From: Candidatus Fermentithermobacillaceae bacterium
GTDB lineage: Bacteria > Bacillota > Sulfobacillia > Fermentithermobacillales > DUSS01
Length of the DNA: 64,000 nucleotides
Reading direction: 5' to 3'
Assembly (NCBI GenBank): GCA_012842495.1
Contig: DUSS01000009.1
Location: forward strand, 1 to 64,000
A program made the position numbers and the translations under genes. A model generated the notes under the pieces. The model was not told the origin of the DNA, ran no database searches, and saw nothing but the letters and a program-made list of their open reading frames with translations. The first letter of the stretch is position 1; each line of letters starts with the position of its first letter. Below, in pieces: positions 53,046 to 61,603 of the stretch.

Positions 53046-54386
53046 GTGTTGAAGGTACTTGGTAACTCTACAATCTTGAATACCGATACGCTGAATCTCT
53101 TCGACGTAAACGAAGCTGCATGCCGAGCGGTTGAGCTGGTCAGTTCCGGCTATTCTAGAGATGACGTCTGTTCAACCCTCGGCTGTACTCTGCAAGAGCT
53201 AGATGAGCTGCTCTCGAAGCTGTCGGAGCCTCGCAGTTATTTTCCTCGCGAATCCCAGCTTCATGATCGAAAGCGGCTGGTACTGATGGTCAGTCGTGAC
53301 TGCAACATGCGATGCCGGTACTGTTATGCTGGTCATGGCATATACGGTACCGAGTTGCCGTCGATGACGCCTGAATCGGCGGTAGCTATAGCTCGAGCCT
53401 GTGTTGAGAAAATAGGAGGGCCCGACTTCTACATGTTTTTCGGCGGCGAACCCACCATGAACATTGCAGCAATCGGCCGGGTATTTGACGCGCTCGGCGG
53501 AGACAACGCTCCACAGTTGTTTGGAATTGTGACTAATGGCACCTTTTCGCGGAAGGAAATTCAGCACCTTCTCGAAACCCACAAGATGACCCTGACATTC
53601 AGCATCGATGGTCCCCAGGACATACACGACTTTCTGAGACCCTACAGCGATGGGCGCGGCTCGTTCAACACCGCCCTAGATAACTTACGGTGGGCTCAGC
53701 AGTTCACTAGAGTAGGCGTTGAAGCTACTTTCACACCAGATCATATAAAACGTGGGTACTCTCTTGTAGACCTGATCGAGTTCTTTCATAGCATCGGGAT
53801 AGACGGGCCTCATATTGTGCCAGTAGCGCCCAAGAATGGTTACCGCGGGTTCGAGCCCGATATCCTAATACGCGAGTACAGACAAGCTATTGATTATTGT
53901 CTACAGTCATTTGTCGAGGGCCGTCCCCACTGGTACACGCTCCTAGTGAACATTCTCGGCGCTTTTGCCGACGGTCGCAAGCGCGAGTACCTTTGTCCTG
54001 CAGGTGTTTCGACCCTCTGCGTCGATTCCAATGGAGACCTTTATCCGTGCTTTATGTTTGTGGGTGCAGCGGAATTCCTGCTAGGGAACATTTTCCATCT
54101 TGACAAATCCGATTTTGAAAAACGAAGAGACACCTTTATCCGGGCCGCACGCAAGTCCAACCGCAGTAATTGCAGTTCTTGCTGGGCGTCTAACATATGC
54201 GGCGGCTGTATGGGAAGTGCTTTCTGGGCGACCGGGTGCCTTACAGACAATGACCCCGCATGGTGTGAGCTCCAGAGGCAGACCATTGCGTACGCTGCAC
54301 AGAGGCTTGCCAAACTCCACAGCGATCAAGCAGCCTGGCAATGTTTCGTCGACACACTCACAAAGGCAACAAACGACGTCGAATGA
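53046..54386 (+). CDS. Radical SAM/SPASM peptide maturase of the RiPP locus
   Basis: 446 residues from GTG 53046 with AGGGGG 9 nt ahead. Residues 1-65 look like an RRE/PqqD-type leader-binding unit (ILNTDTLNLFDVNEAACRAVEL). The radical SAM cluster is C86-x3-C90-x2-C93 (CNMRCRYC), with FFGGEPTMN at about 139-147. The SPASM region has Cys at 317, 325, 335, 376, 379, 385, 388, 398 and 407 (CSSCWASNICGGC). This is enough for two auxiliary Fe-S clusters, as in thioether-forming SCIFF and sactipeptide maturases. Its layout parallels ScfB in this window but the sequence is clearly different. It likely cross-links the Cys of the three upstream peptides. Confidence 0.9.
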   Translation: MLKVLGNSTILNTDTLNLFDVNEAACRAVELVSSGYSRDDVCSTLGCTLQELDELLSKLSEPRSYFPRESQLHDRKRLVLMVSRDCNMRCRYCYAGHGIYGTELPSMTPESAVAIARACVEKIGGPDFYMFFGGEPTMNIAAIGRVFDALGGDNAPQLFGIVTNGTFSRKEIQHLLETHKMTLTFSIDGPQDIHDFLRPYSDGRGSFNTALDNLRWAQQFTRVGVEATFTPDHIKRGYSLVDLIEFFHSIGIDGPHIVPVAPKNGYRGFEPDILIREYRQAIDYCLQSFVEGRPHWYTLLVNILGAFADGRKREYLCPAGVSTLCVDSNGDLYPCFMFVGAAEFLLGNIFHLDKSDFEKRRDTFIRAARKSNRSNCSSCWASNICGGCMGSAFWATGCLTDNDPAWCELQRQTIAYAAQRLAKLHSDQAAWQCFVDTLTKATNDVE

Positions 54387-54407
54387 GAACGGGAGGTAGT
54401 GACTCCT

Positions 54408-56054
54408 ATGATCGCTAATTTTGCATGGATGTTCCCTTTGATGCGCAGATATCGTGTACTGACGGCTGTGGTGATAGGGATAGGGGTATTTCACTGTGTG
54501 GCGCGTATGGGCTATCCATGGGCTCAGAAGGTCTTCATAGACTCGGTAATCATGCCGAAACGAGCCGACTTGCTACCCGCAGCAGCAGCCCTGTTTGTCG
54601 CGACTGCAGTACTTGAGATCGGGGCAATGCTTCTCAATACATACATCTCGACCCTTTACTCGCAGAAGATATTGCTCTCGCTCAGAGAGGAGATATACGG
54701 GAAGTACAGGGCCAGTAGTTACGTAACGCAAACCCGAGTTGAGCCTGGTAAGGTAGTATCACTGATGCTATCGGACGCCTCATCTGTGAGCGAGACTTTT
54801 AATGAGGTTATTCCCGAGCTGGCTGGTACGCTTGGAACATTAATCGTAAACACGGCGGTGCTAGTTGCCCTGAATTACCGCCTTTTCCTGATAGCACTGC
54901 TATTCCTACCCATTTATCTGCTCGGCCCAAGGCGATTCTCTCCGGTCCTGTACGGCCGCGGCCAGCAGGTACAGTCTTCGATAGAGGGTCTGAACTCGGT
55001 TCTCCAAGACGATTTAGCCGGGACCACTGACGTGTACGCAGTGGGGGCCAGAAACTGGTCGGTGGCACGTGTCCTTCAAGCCGCAAAGCAGGTGATGTCC
55101 GCGGTCAAGAAGCAAGCAATAGCTCTGCAGTTGCTGGGTTCATCAGTATTCGGTTCACTCATCATCTCCCAGGTCACCCTGCTCGTGGTTGGCGGCTACT
55201 TCGTGATCAACGGTACGATGCAGCTCGGACTCCTTCTTGCTTACGTGTCTTACACATCAGGGTTCTTCAATGCCTGCAAAGAGGTTTTCAGGGTGTCCGC
55301 AAGTCTTGCTGGACCTAAGGCGGCTTGGGACCGGATAACCGAGTTTTTGAAGACACTAGATCCAATCCCTAGTGAAGGTGAGCCGGCGGAGTTGACCGTA
55401 CCGTCAGTGCTCCTCGAGGGCATCACTTTTGGGTACCAGCCGGACTCGCCTGTTATCCATGAGGTAAGCTTATCCGTTGACAGGGGTTCTACGCTTTGTA
55501 TTGTGGGTGCGAGTGGTTCAGGTAAAAGCACCGTTCTCCAGATGATCGCCGGATTCTTAAAGCCGTGGCGAGGAGTGTGCAGGGTGTTTGGGCACGAGAC
55601 TTCCGGACTACATCCCGACGAACTCAGAGGCGCGGTGTCGTATGTGGTGCCGAATCCCCGAATGTTCCACGCCAGTCTGAAGGAGAACATCCTTCTCGGC
55701 AGAGAAGTCCGTCCTGAAGATCTCGCCGCGGCCTGTGCAGTATCCGGAGTGAACGAGTTCGTAAACGAACTGCCCGACGGTCTTGATACTGTGCTCGGGG
55801 ACAAAGGTTACGGGCTGAGTTTGGGTCAGCAGCAGCGAGTGGGTCTGGCGAGGGCTCTGGTTGGCAGGCCGAAGATTCTCGTTCTAGATGAAGCACTCTC
55901 GGGTGTGCATCCGCCGTTAGCAAGCCAGATCCTGACGCGCCTCAAAGAGTTCCAGCGGGATGGCATAATCATCCTCGCGACACACCGGGCGGATACTATA
56001 GCCCGCGCAGATCGAGTCGTTGCCCTGGAGAATGGGAGATGCGTCGGGCCGTAA
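54408..56054 (+). CDS. ABC exporter (fused membrane and ATPase domains) of the RiPP locus
   Basis: About 548 residues; ATG 54408 lies 11 nt after GGGAGG, while the alternative GTG 54399 is only 2 nt from it. Six transmembrane helices occupy the first 320 residues. The ATPase follows with Walker A GASGSGKST (about 370), signature LSLGQQQR (about 474) and Walker B KILVLDEALS. The N-terminus lacks a C39 peptidase domain, so it exports but does not cleave the leader. Helix content and a Cys (HCVARMG) near the start are otherwise ordinary. It follows the maturase by 12-21 nt and most likely exports the finished peptide. Confidence 0.9.
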   Translation: MIANFAWMFPLMRRYRVLTAVVIGIGVFHCVARMGYPWAQKVFIDSVIMPKRADLLPAAAALFVATAVLEIGAMLLNTYISTLYSQKILLSLREEIYGKYRASSYVTQTRVEPGKVVSLMLSDASSVSETFNEVIPELAGTLGTLIVNTAVLVALNYRLFLIALLFLPIYLLGPRRFSPVLYGRGQQVQSSIEGLNSVLQDDLAGTTDVYAVGARNWSVARVLQAAKQVMSAVKKQAIALQLLGSSVFGSLIISQVTLLVVGGYFVINGTMQLGLLLAYVSYTSGFFNACKEVFRVSASLAGPKAAWDRITEFLKTLDPIPSEGEPAELTVPSVLLEGITFGYQPDSPVIHEVSLSVDRGSTLCIVGASGSGKSTVLQMIAGFLKPWRGVCRVFGHETSGLHPDELRGAVSYVVPNPRMFHASLKENILLGREVRPEDLAAACAVSGVNEFVNELPDGLDTVLGDKGYGLSLGQQQRVGLARALVGRPKILVLDEALSGVHPPLASQILTRLKEFQRDGIIILATHRADTIARADRVVALENGRCVGP

Positions 56055-56322
56055 CACTTGAGGTCTGTCTGAGGTAAGGCGCGCCGAGTCCCCGTAGGTG
56101 TTAGGGAACCGGAAGCGCCTTAGCTTTCCGCCGACCAGCTCTGTACCCTCGCAGTAGCCCTGATACGCGTCAAAAGCAACGTAGCGCACTGGATCACCCC
56201 TGCGAACCCTGGGGGCACAGACGGAGTTGTGCGACATCCACCTATCCGGGCTCGTACCCACCGCGCGGGTCGTTGGGGACACCTTCTTCGTGTCACGAAA
56301 AAGTTATCTCAATCCGAGACAA

Positions 56323-56410
56323 GGTGCTCGCGCATCTACCCTATCGTTGTTCCTTTTTCAACCTCGGCCTGTACGGCAGAAGTAGCCGCTTTCGCAGCAA
56401 CCCTGGCCGC
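56323..56410. repeat. Diverged repeat, copy B (partner at 48815-48915)
   Basis: Begins GGTGCTCGCG, then CCTATcGTTGTTCC and GTACGGcaGAaGTAGCC, in the same order as copy A but with a 6-bp gap and scattered changes. A hairpin follows 20 bp later. The pair brackets the RiPP locus. Confidence 0.5.
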
Positions 56411-56429
56411 ATGCCCGGAAATAATGGTC

Positions 56430-56458
56430 GAGCGGCACCTGCTTACGAGGTGCCGCTC
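56430..56458. terminator. 11-bp perfect hairpin, possible terminator of the RiPP operon
   Basis: GAGCGGCACCT and AGGTGCCGCTC form a perfect stem around a 7-nt loop, 375 bp after the ABC gene. The tail TTCACT is not a clear T-tract, so it could instead be a regulatory or transposon-derived hairpin. Confidence 0.4.
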
Positions 56459-56542
56459 TTCACTAGCTGGCGGTGAGGGCCGCGATCCTCTGTCGTGGCA
56501 TCCAGCATTACCACCGCCGGGTCATTTGGGAGATACGGTCGT

Positions 56543-56840
56543 CTAATCGCCTTCAGTTTCGGAACGGCCTATTTCGCGAGCGTCATCATGCTCTCCGCTG
56601 TCCAGTGCAAGCACTGTTCCGTTGCCCGCATCAACCTTGACGTCCACGATCCCTGTCGACGTCCTTATCTCCACGCTGTATACCACGTTGCCGTTCTCGT
56701 TATCCAGAGAAACCTTGATGACTTGTCCCGGCGCTGCTTTCGGCCTCTTCGTCGTCCTGATTACTCTCTTCGACCGCATTCTGCGGGTTTGGCACGCGGA
56801 TAGAAGCGGTATATTCTGAATCCCAAGCAGCAGCGCACGT
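56543..56840 (-). pseudogene. PepSY-domain protein gene, frameshifted and lacking its signal sequence
   Basis: The upstream frame reads SEYTASIRVPNPQ, then NAVEESNQDDEEAES, the exported linker of small PepSY proteins. The PepSY strand pair APGQVIKVSLDNENG, VVYSVEIRTSTG and DVKVDAGNGTVLALDSGEHDD is in another frame. The helix normally linking them is missing, and an in-frame TGA precedes the first part, so the signal peptide is lost. The open frame 56543-56779 could still make a 78-residue half domain, but I judge the gene dead. Confidence 0.65.
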
Positions 56841-56887
56841 GCTTCCCGGCCAAGCGCTTCATCTAGCGAACGACCGAAAAGCTCAGA

Positions 56888-57742
56888 CTAACTCCCCTCT
56901 ACAGCCCTACGCGCCCAGGCAAGGGCTTCAGCTATGTCTTTGTAGGCAACGCGATGAGCCCGGTCATCGGGGTTTCTGAGCATCATGGCTTTCTGGAACT
57001 CCTCCATCGCCAGGAGAACATCACCCTGGCTTCGCGCCCAGACCCCCATCCAGTAATGGGCGTCAGGGTTTCTCGGAGCGTACTTGAGCGCTTCTTGAAA
57101 ATGAAACCCGGCCTCCTTGTGTTCCCCTTGGGCCATGTAGACGGCGCCCAGTCCGATGTGGGCCTCTGCCAGGGTCGGAAGGTCCTTGAGGACCTTGTGG
57201 TACGCCGACGCGGCAGCCTCGAGTTCACCCTTGGCGGCGAGGACTTCCCCCAGGGCCATCGAGCCTAGGGGGCCGTCATCTGTGAGCTTCTGACACCGGA
57301 TAGCCTCGGCCAAAGCTTCTTCGTGACGACCGAGCCGCGACAAGATCCTGGCGAGGAGACAGTGGGCATGAGCATCAGAAGGCATTCTTCTAAGACCTTC
57401 TTCCAGTAGTCTTACCGATTCGGAGAGGTCTCCTTCCGCCCAGGCAAGGCTGGCCAGAGCCATATATGCGGCCCCGGTAGCTCTTCCAGTATCCACCGCC
57501 CTTCTATACCGGAGGTTGGCTTTGTCGTAGTCATGCCATACCCACCTGTCGAGGAAACCCACGTGTTCCAGGAGGATCTCGCGCCAGATGAACCATCCCA
57601 GCAGCACCCAGAGGGAAAGAGCCAGGAGAACCAGCCTGCCGTCAAGGCCTTTCCATATATAAGCAGCCCAACCCACGAGCAAGATGATGAGAACACCGGC
57701 ATTCCAGGGATGCCTTAGTGAAAATCTAACCGGTTCTCGCAA
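56888..57742 (-). CDS. TPR-repeat membrane protein
   Basis: About 284 residues from TTG 57742 with AGGAGG 10 nt upstream (the frame is open to 57823). Two N-terminal transmembrane helices (AGVLIILLVGWAAYIW; LVLLALSLWVLLGWFIW) are followed by about five tetratricopeptide repeats (SLAWAEGDLSESVRLLEEG, ARILSRLGRHEEALAEA, GAVYMAQGEHKEAGFHFQEA). It is probably a membrane-bound scaffold for protein contacts. It is transcribed away from the SLH surface protein gene. Specific role unknown. Confidence 0.75.
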   Translation of the reverse strand: MREPVRFSLRHPWNAGVLIILLVGWAAYIWKGLDGRLVLLALSLWVLLGWFIWREILLEHVGFLDRWVWHDYDKANLRYRRAVDTGRATGAAYMALASLAWAEGDLSESVRLLEEGLRRMPSDAHAHCLLARILSRLGRHEEALAEAIRCQKLTDDGPLGSMALGEVLAAKGELEAAASAYHKVLKDLPTLAEAHIGLGAVYMAQGEHKEAGFHFQEALKYAPRNPDAHYWMGVWARSQGDVLLAMEEFQKAMMLRNPDDRAHRVAYKDIAEALAWARRAVEGS

Positions 57743-57941
57743 AGAACGTACACCTCCTGAAAGCGTTGCCGGCTGATTCCGGCGGCCCCGTACCGGAGGG
57801 CGCGGACATGGATGTCCCCGCAAAGAAGGATTCCCCGGATGGCCCTGCTTGCTTCACACATGGAGATCAATGCACACGGAGCCGCCGTGAACGCTTGTCA
57901 GACAGGAACAGGTGCTCGCGGGCGTTATTGTGCGCCCAGGG

Positions 57942-57971
57942 TTGCACGTGGCTACCACTTTATGGTATATT
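57942..57971 (+). promoter_or_regulatory. Sigma-A-type promoter for SLH protein gene
   Basis: TTGCAC (57942-57947) and TATATT (57966-57971) with an 18-bp spacer lie about 30 bp before the start codon chosen for the SLH protein. The match to the -35/-10 consensus is good, and it supports the downstream start rather than the longer open frame from 57812. Confidence 0.55.
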
Positions 57972-58003
57972 GTGATCGCCGGTGGCAAAAAGGGCCTATG
58001 GAG

Positions 58004-59683
58004 ATGAAACCAACACGCCCCGGCATGTGGTCATTTAGGAAAGGAATTTACAGGCAACGGGCACGAACGCCCTCAACGCGAACTCCCTCAGCGCGAACGC
58101 GTCCATCCGATGTTTTGGTGTTCGCGCTGCTTGTGCTCCTCCTGACGGACGCGGCAGTCGCTGCCTGTTCTCTCGGGCCTTCGGCCTCCAACTCCGGGAC
58201 AAATGACCCCTGGTACGGGGACCTCGCCGGTCACTGGGCCCGCCCTTACATCCGCGTCTTGTGGGAGGAGGAAGTCGCCGACGGCTACGTTTACGCTTCC
58301 GGTCGCTCCTATTTTAGGCCCAACAGACTGTGCGATAGAGCGCAATTCCTCCTCTTGCTGGCCAAAGCGTTTCAGCTCGATCCTTTCGAGCCGCCGGTTC
58401 CCTCTTATGCGGACGTGGACCCTTCGTTTACGGTCCTGAACGGCAAAAAGGCCTGGGCGTATATAGAAGCGTGCGTTCGGGCCGGGATAAGCTTCGTCCT
58501 TCCCGGGGGGAAGCTCTTCCCCAACGCCGAGGTCACCAGGGAAGACGCCGTCGAGTTTCTCGTGAGATGTCTAGACCTCTGGCCTGTAGCGCAGCAAATC
58601 CCGGAGGACGAAGCATGGAGAATCCTTTCGAGGTTTACCGACGGTCATAAGACCTCACCAGAAAGGCTCAAAAGCATGGCGCTGTCGGTGCGTCTGGGCA
58701 TCGTCCAGGGCTGCGGCGACGGTACCTTGCAGCCCCGACGCCCGATGATGAGGTGCGAGATGGCAACCATTGTGTACAAAAGCTGTCTGGTGAGGGCGGA
58801 GGCCCACCCACCCTGGTTCTCTCCGGACGGAGATGGAATCGACGAGACCGTGGAGTTCCAATTTACATGGCTCAAAAACCGGAACGTCGTCTCGTGGAAC
58901 GGCGGGATAACGGATGCGGCAGGCCAGACCGTATTCACGTTTAATCCGGGTCAAGCCCCGGGTCCGCCTCCCCGCACGTCGGTTTGGGGCGGAACGGATT
59001 TCTCGGGACGACCTCTGCCCGAGGGACAGTACTTTTACCAGCTGTGGGTCAAAGACAGGCTGGGAAACCAGTTCTTTTCGGTTAAGAAGCCCCTGTACCT
59101 GGTCAAACACTTTCTAACGGCGCGTCTTCATCCCGAAGTCGCAGGCGACGGTGACACGGTACTCGTCCTCGCCGAAACCAGGCCCGCCGCGCTCGAGGTG
59201 ACCGCGACTTTTATCTGCGGCCGGACAGTCTCCCTCGAAGCTGCACCCGGCAGGCAATCCTGGACCGCAACGGTGGAAATGGGTCCCTGGCTTCCCGTGG
59301 GGAAACAGCAGGTTGGAGTCCGCGCGGTTTTTCCCGGCGCTGCCAGGGAAGAAACGCTGTACGTGACCAGACTCGACCCGTTGACCATCACAGCTGAAGT
59401 GAGACCGAATCCCGCGTCACGCGGGCAGACCGTGTCACTCCTGGCTTACACCGGGATGGGGGTTGAAGCTGTGACCGCAACGCTCTTTGGAGAAACAATT
59501 GCGATGCGCCAGGATGGCCCGGCACGCTGGGCTGGAGAATACCGGGTACCGGTCACGGCACCGGTCGGGCCCACCGATGTGCTGTTTTCCGCGTTCGCGG
59601 ATGGGCGGAGAAAGGACTACATCGTAATTCTAACGGTGGAGCAGTCTCCCCTCACCAATCTCACGTTCATCCTCAGCGAGTGA
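58004..59683 (+). CDS. S-layer homology (SLH) protein with FlgD/Ig-like domains
   Basis: About 559 residues from ATG 58004 (AAGGG 9 nt ahead; ATG 57998 also possible). A basic N-terminus leads to a hydrophobic signal (VLVFALLVLLLTDAAVAAC), with VAAC as a possible lipobox. Three SLH-type repeats follow (DLAGHWARPYIRVLWEEEVADG; YADVDPS...YIEACVRAGI; RFTDGH...VRLGIVQGCGDGTLQP). A FlgD-type Ig unit (WFSPDGDGIDETVEF...LPEGQYFYQLWVKD) and further Ig-like beta regions complete it. It likely binds cell-wall polymer at the cell surface. Ligand unknown. Confidence 0.82.
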   Translation: MKPTRPGMWSFRKGIYRQRARTPSTRTPSARTRPSDVLVFALLVLLLTDAAVAACSLGPSASNSGTNDPWYGDLAGHWARPYIRVLWEEEVADGYVYASGRSYFRPNRLCDRAQFLLLLAKAFQLDPFEPPVPSYADVDPSFTVLNGKKAWAYIEACVRAGISFVLPGGKLFPNAEVTREDAVEFLVRCLDLWPVAQQIPEDEAWRILSRFTDGHKTSPERLKSMALSVRLGIVQGCGDGTLQPRRPMMRCEMATIVYKSCLVRAEAHPPWFSPDGDGIDETVEFQFTWLKNRNVVSWNGGITDAAGQTVFTFNPGQAPGPPPRTSVWGGTDFSGRPLPEGQYFYQLWVKDRLGNQFFSVKKPLYLVKHFLTARLHPEVAGDGDTVLVLAETRPAALEVTATFICGRTVSLEAAPGRQSWTATVEMGPWLPVGKQQVGVRAVFPGAAREETLYVTRLDPLTITAEVRPNPASRGQTVSLLAYTGMGVEAVTATLFGETIAMRQDGPARWAGEYRVPVTAPVGPTDVLFSAFADGRRKDYIVILTVEQSPLTNLTFILSE

Positions 59684-59842
59684 ATTTCTAGGGAGCCGGT
59701 TCCCACCGCAAGGTCCTGGTTACAGAGCTTGAACGGGAAAGATACAACGGCAAAGTCTGGGGAAGAACCCCGGCCAATAAAGCCGGAGCGAGAAATGTTG
59801 GGCGACAGAGCCTCTGGAAGAAAGATGAATGAACGGGTCACT

Positions 59843-60682
59843 CTAAGGAGTGCCGTCACCGGGGAGCTCCAACGTAATCGCGCCAAACCCGCCCTTCCGA
59901 AAGCGGGCCAGGTAAAGCTGGGAAGCGCGGGTCAGGTCAACTTCTCCGCCTTTCTTGACCTGCCCCGTCTCCCTCCCGAACTGTTCCAGAACGAGGAGGG
60001 CCGAGTTTGGCGATAAGTCGGGGGCTGGCTGCCCCGCTTCGGCGTGCCCGGTCGCAGGCGAAACCCGCTCTATCAGCCAAAGAGCTACTTCCACCGGGTC
60101 GTATCTGGTCTCCGGAACCGCGCCGGTGGCAGCCAGAGCCATCAAGGTATCTCCTTTGACAGCGCCGGGCTCAAGCACTCCGGGGGTGTCCAGGAGAAGG
60201 AATTCCTCCCCCCACCGTATCCAGTGGATTCCCCGGGTAAGGCCGGGCTTTCCGCCGGCGGGTGCTCTTACCCTGCCGACAAGCCTGTTGATGATGGAGG
60301 ACTTCCCTACGTTGGGCAGACCAAACACCATAAGCTTAAGGGGTCTTTCGAGGGTACAGGAGGGTCTTGACCGGTTCACCCTTTCCCGTTCGCTCTTAAG
60401 GAAGGCGACGAGCTCTTTCATGCCCTCGCCTGTATTAGCCTGCACACCGAAGGCTGGCTTCCCGTCACTTTCGAAGGCGGCAATCCAACCCCGGGTAGCT
60501 GCGGGGTCCGCCAGGTCGGTCCTGGTGAGGACGTAAACGAATTTTCGGGGAGAAAGGTACTTCCTGGCCACCCGTATCGAAGTCCTGGGTATCCGCGCAT
60601 CCAGGGCAAACAAGATTATGTCGACGAGGGAGAGGAACGCCCTTCGCCCCGGGGTCATCAGAGGATTTCCCCGCCGGTTCAT
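59843..60682 (-). CDS. rbgA: Ribosome biogenesis GTPase (YlqF/RbgA family)
   Basis: 279 residues. The circularly permuted GTPase order is seen: G4 (TRTDLAD) before G1 (GLPNVGKSSIINRL), then G3 (LLDTPGVLEPG). The N-terminal NPLMTPGRRAF...LVDIILFALDARIP matches the family's FPGHM...VDVVIEVLDARIP. It acts in late 50S subunit assembly. The ATG overlaps the lepB stop (ATGA), so translation is coupled. The C-terminal segment is somewhat diverged. Confidence 0.9.
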   Translation of the reverse strand: MNRRGNPLMTPGRRAFLSLVDIILFALDARIPRTSIRVARKYLSPRKFVYVLTRTDLADPAATRGWIAAFESDGKPAFGVQANTGEGMKELVAFLKSERERVNRSRPSCTLERPLKLMVFGLPNVGKSSIINRLVGRVRAPAGGKPGLTRGIHWIRWGEEFLLLDTPGVLEPGAVKGDTLMALAATGAVPETRYDPVEVALWLIERVSPATGHAEAGQPAPDLSPNSALLVLEQFGRETGQVKKGGEVDLTRASQLYLARFRKGGFGAITLELPGDGTP

Positions 60683-61182
60683 CGGATGACCCCGGCGAAC
60701 TTAAATGGCCAGATTACGATGGATGCCCTTCCTTTGATGAGACGGAGCTCCACGGGGCCGAAGCTCCGGGAGTCCTCGCTGTTCTGCCTGTTGTCGCCCA
60801 TGACGAAAACGGTCCCCGGCGGGACCACAAAACTTGACATGCTGAACAGACCGGGGTGGAAAACGTAGGGCTCCTCGACGAGCTGGCCGTTCCGGTATAC
60901 TCTCCCGGTTCGGATTTCTATGACGTCCCCCTCGATCCCAATGACCCGCTTGATGTAATCCTTGGACGGATCAAGGGGATACCTGAATACGATCACGTCC
61001 CCGCGTTTGGGTTTGGAAAAGCGGTAAGCGAGCTTGTTTACCAGCAATCGCTCACCGTCTTTGAGGGTGGGCATCATGGACGGCCCCTGCACTACATAGG
61101 TCTCGACGATAAAAGTTCGTATGAAGATGGCCAGGATAAGGGCCACCACTACGATACTTACGACATCTTTCAAGAACTCCAC
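60679..61182 (-). CDS. lepB: Signal peptidase I
   Basis: 167 residues from GTG 61182, with AAGGAG exactly 9 nt upstream; an upstream TTG frame (61245) overlaps rplS. A single N-terminal transmembrane helix (VVSIVVVALILAIFIRTFIV) is followed by the catalytic Ser in QGPSMMPTL, the Lys in DYIKRVIGIEGDVI and box E GDNRQNSEDSRSFG. It removes signal peptides outside the membrane. In Bacillota it commonly sits between rplS and rbgA, as here. Confidence 0.94.
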   Translation of the reverse strand: MEFLKDVVSIVVVALILAIFIRTFIVETYVVQGPSMMPTLKDGERLLVNKLAYRFSKPKRGDVIVFRYPLDPSKDYIKRVIGIEGDVIEIRTGRVYRNGQLVEEPYVFHPGLFSMSSFVVPPGTVFVMGDNRQNSEDSRSFGPVELRLIKGRASIVIWPFKFAGVIR

Positions 61183-61222
61183 TCTCGTTTTCTCCTTGCG
61201 GGGTACGCCCCGGTTGTCGAGA

Positions 61223-61570
61223 CTACTTTTGCCGCTTTTCCTCAATGCGGGATTCTTTACCGGACAGTCCTCTCAAATAGAACAGTTTCGCCCTGCGTAC
61301 CCGGCCCCTCCTTAAGACTTCGATCCGGTCAATTCTCGGAGAGTGCACGGGAAAGGTCCTTTCGACCCCGACTCCGTAAGAGACCCTTCGCACCGTAAAG
61401 GTTTCCCGGATTCCACCGCGCTGACGCGCGATGACGGTGCCCTCAAAAGGCTGAATACGTTCGCGGCCCCCTTCGATGACCTTATAATGCACCCTGACGT
61501 AATCACCCGGCCTGAACTCGGGGATACCTTCCCTCATGCCTTCACGTTCCACTAAGCTTACGAGATCCAT
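61223..61570 (-). CDS. rplS: 50S ribosomal protein L19
   Basis: 115 residues from ATG 61570 (AAGGG about 9 nt upstream). Family text: [32 protein letters not shown], then [24 protein letters not shown] and [23 protein letters not shown]. It sits at the interface of the two ribosomal subunits. Gene order trmD-rplS is near universal. Confidence 0.97.
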   Translation of the reverse strand: MDLVSLVEREGMREGIPEFRPGDYVRVHYKVIEGGRERIQPFEGTVIARQRGGIRETFTVRRVSYGVGVERTFPVHSPRIDRIEVLRRGRVRRAKLFYLRGLSGKESRIEEKRQK

Positions 61571-61603
61571 TGCGATCACCCTTTCCACTTCGACTCTCTG
61601 ATT

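Larger units (their letters stand above)
56055..56542. other. Gap after RiPP operon, no intact gene
   Basis: About 490 bp. It holds the diverged repeat copy B (56323-56410) and a strong hairpin (56430-56458). A minus-strand frame entering the ABC gene (to 56282) reads HNSVCAPRVRRGDPVRYVAF, like a short segment at 57920-57970, and seems to be a dispersed remnant rather than a gene. Confidence 0.45.

Noticed and set aside
55917-56282. Minus-strand frame of 121 codons overlapping the end of the ABC exporter gene
   Set aside because: Its rear half is the complement of the ABC ATPase domain, and the front shows only a short motif shared with another non-genic site; no ribosome binding site of normal spacing.
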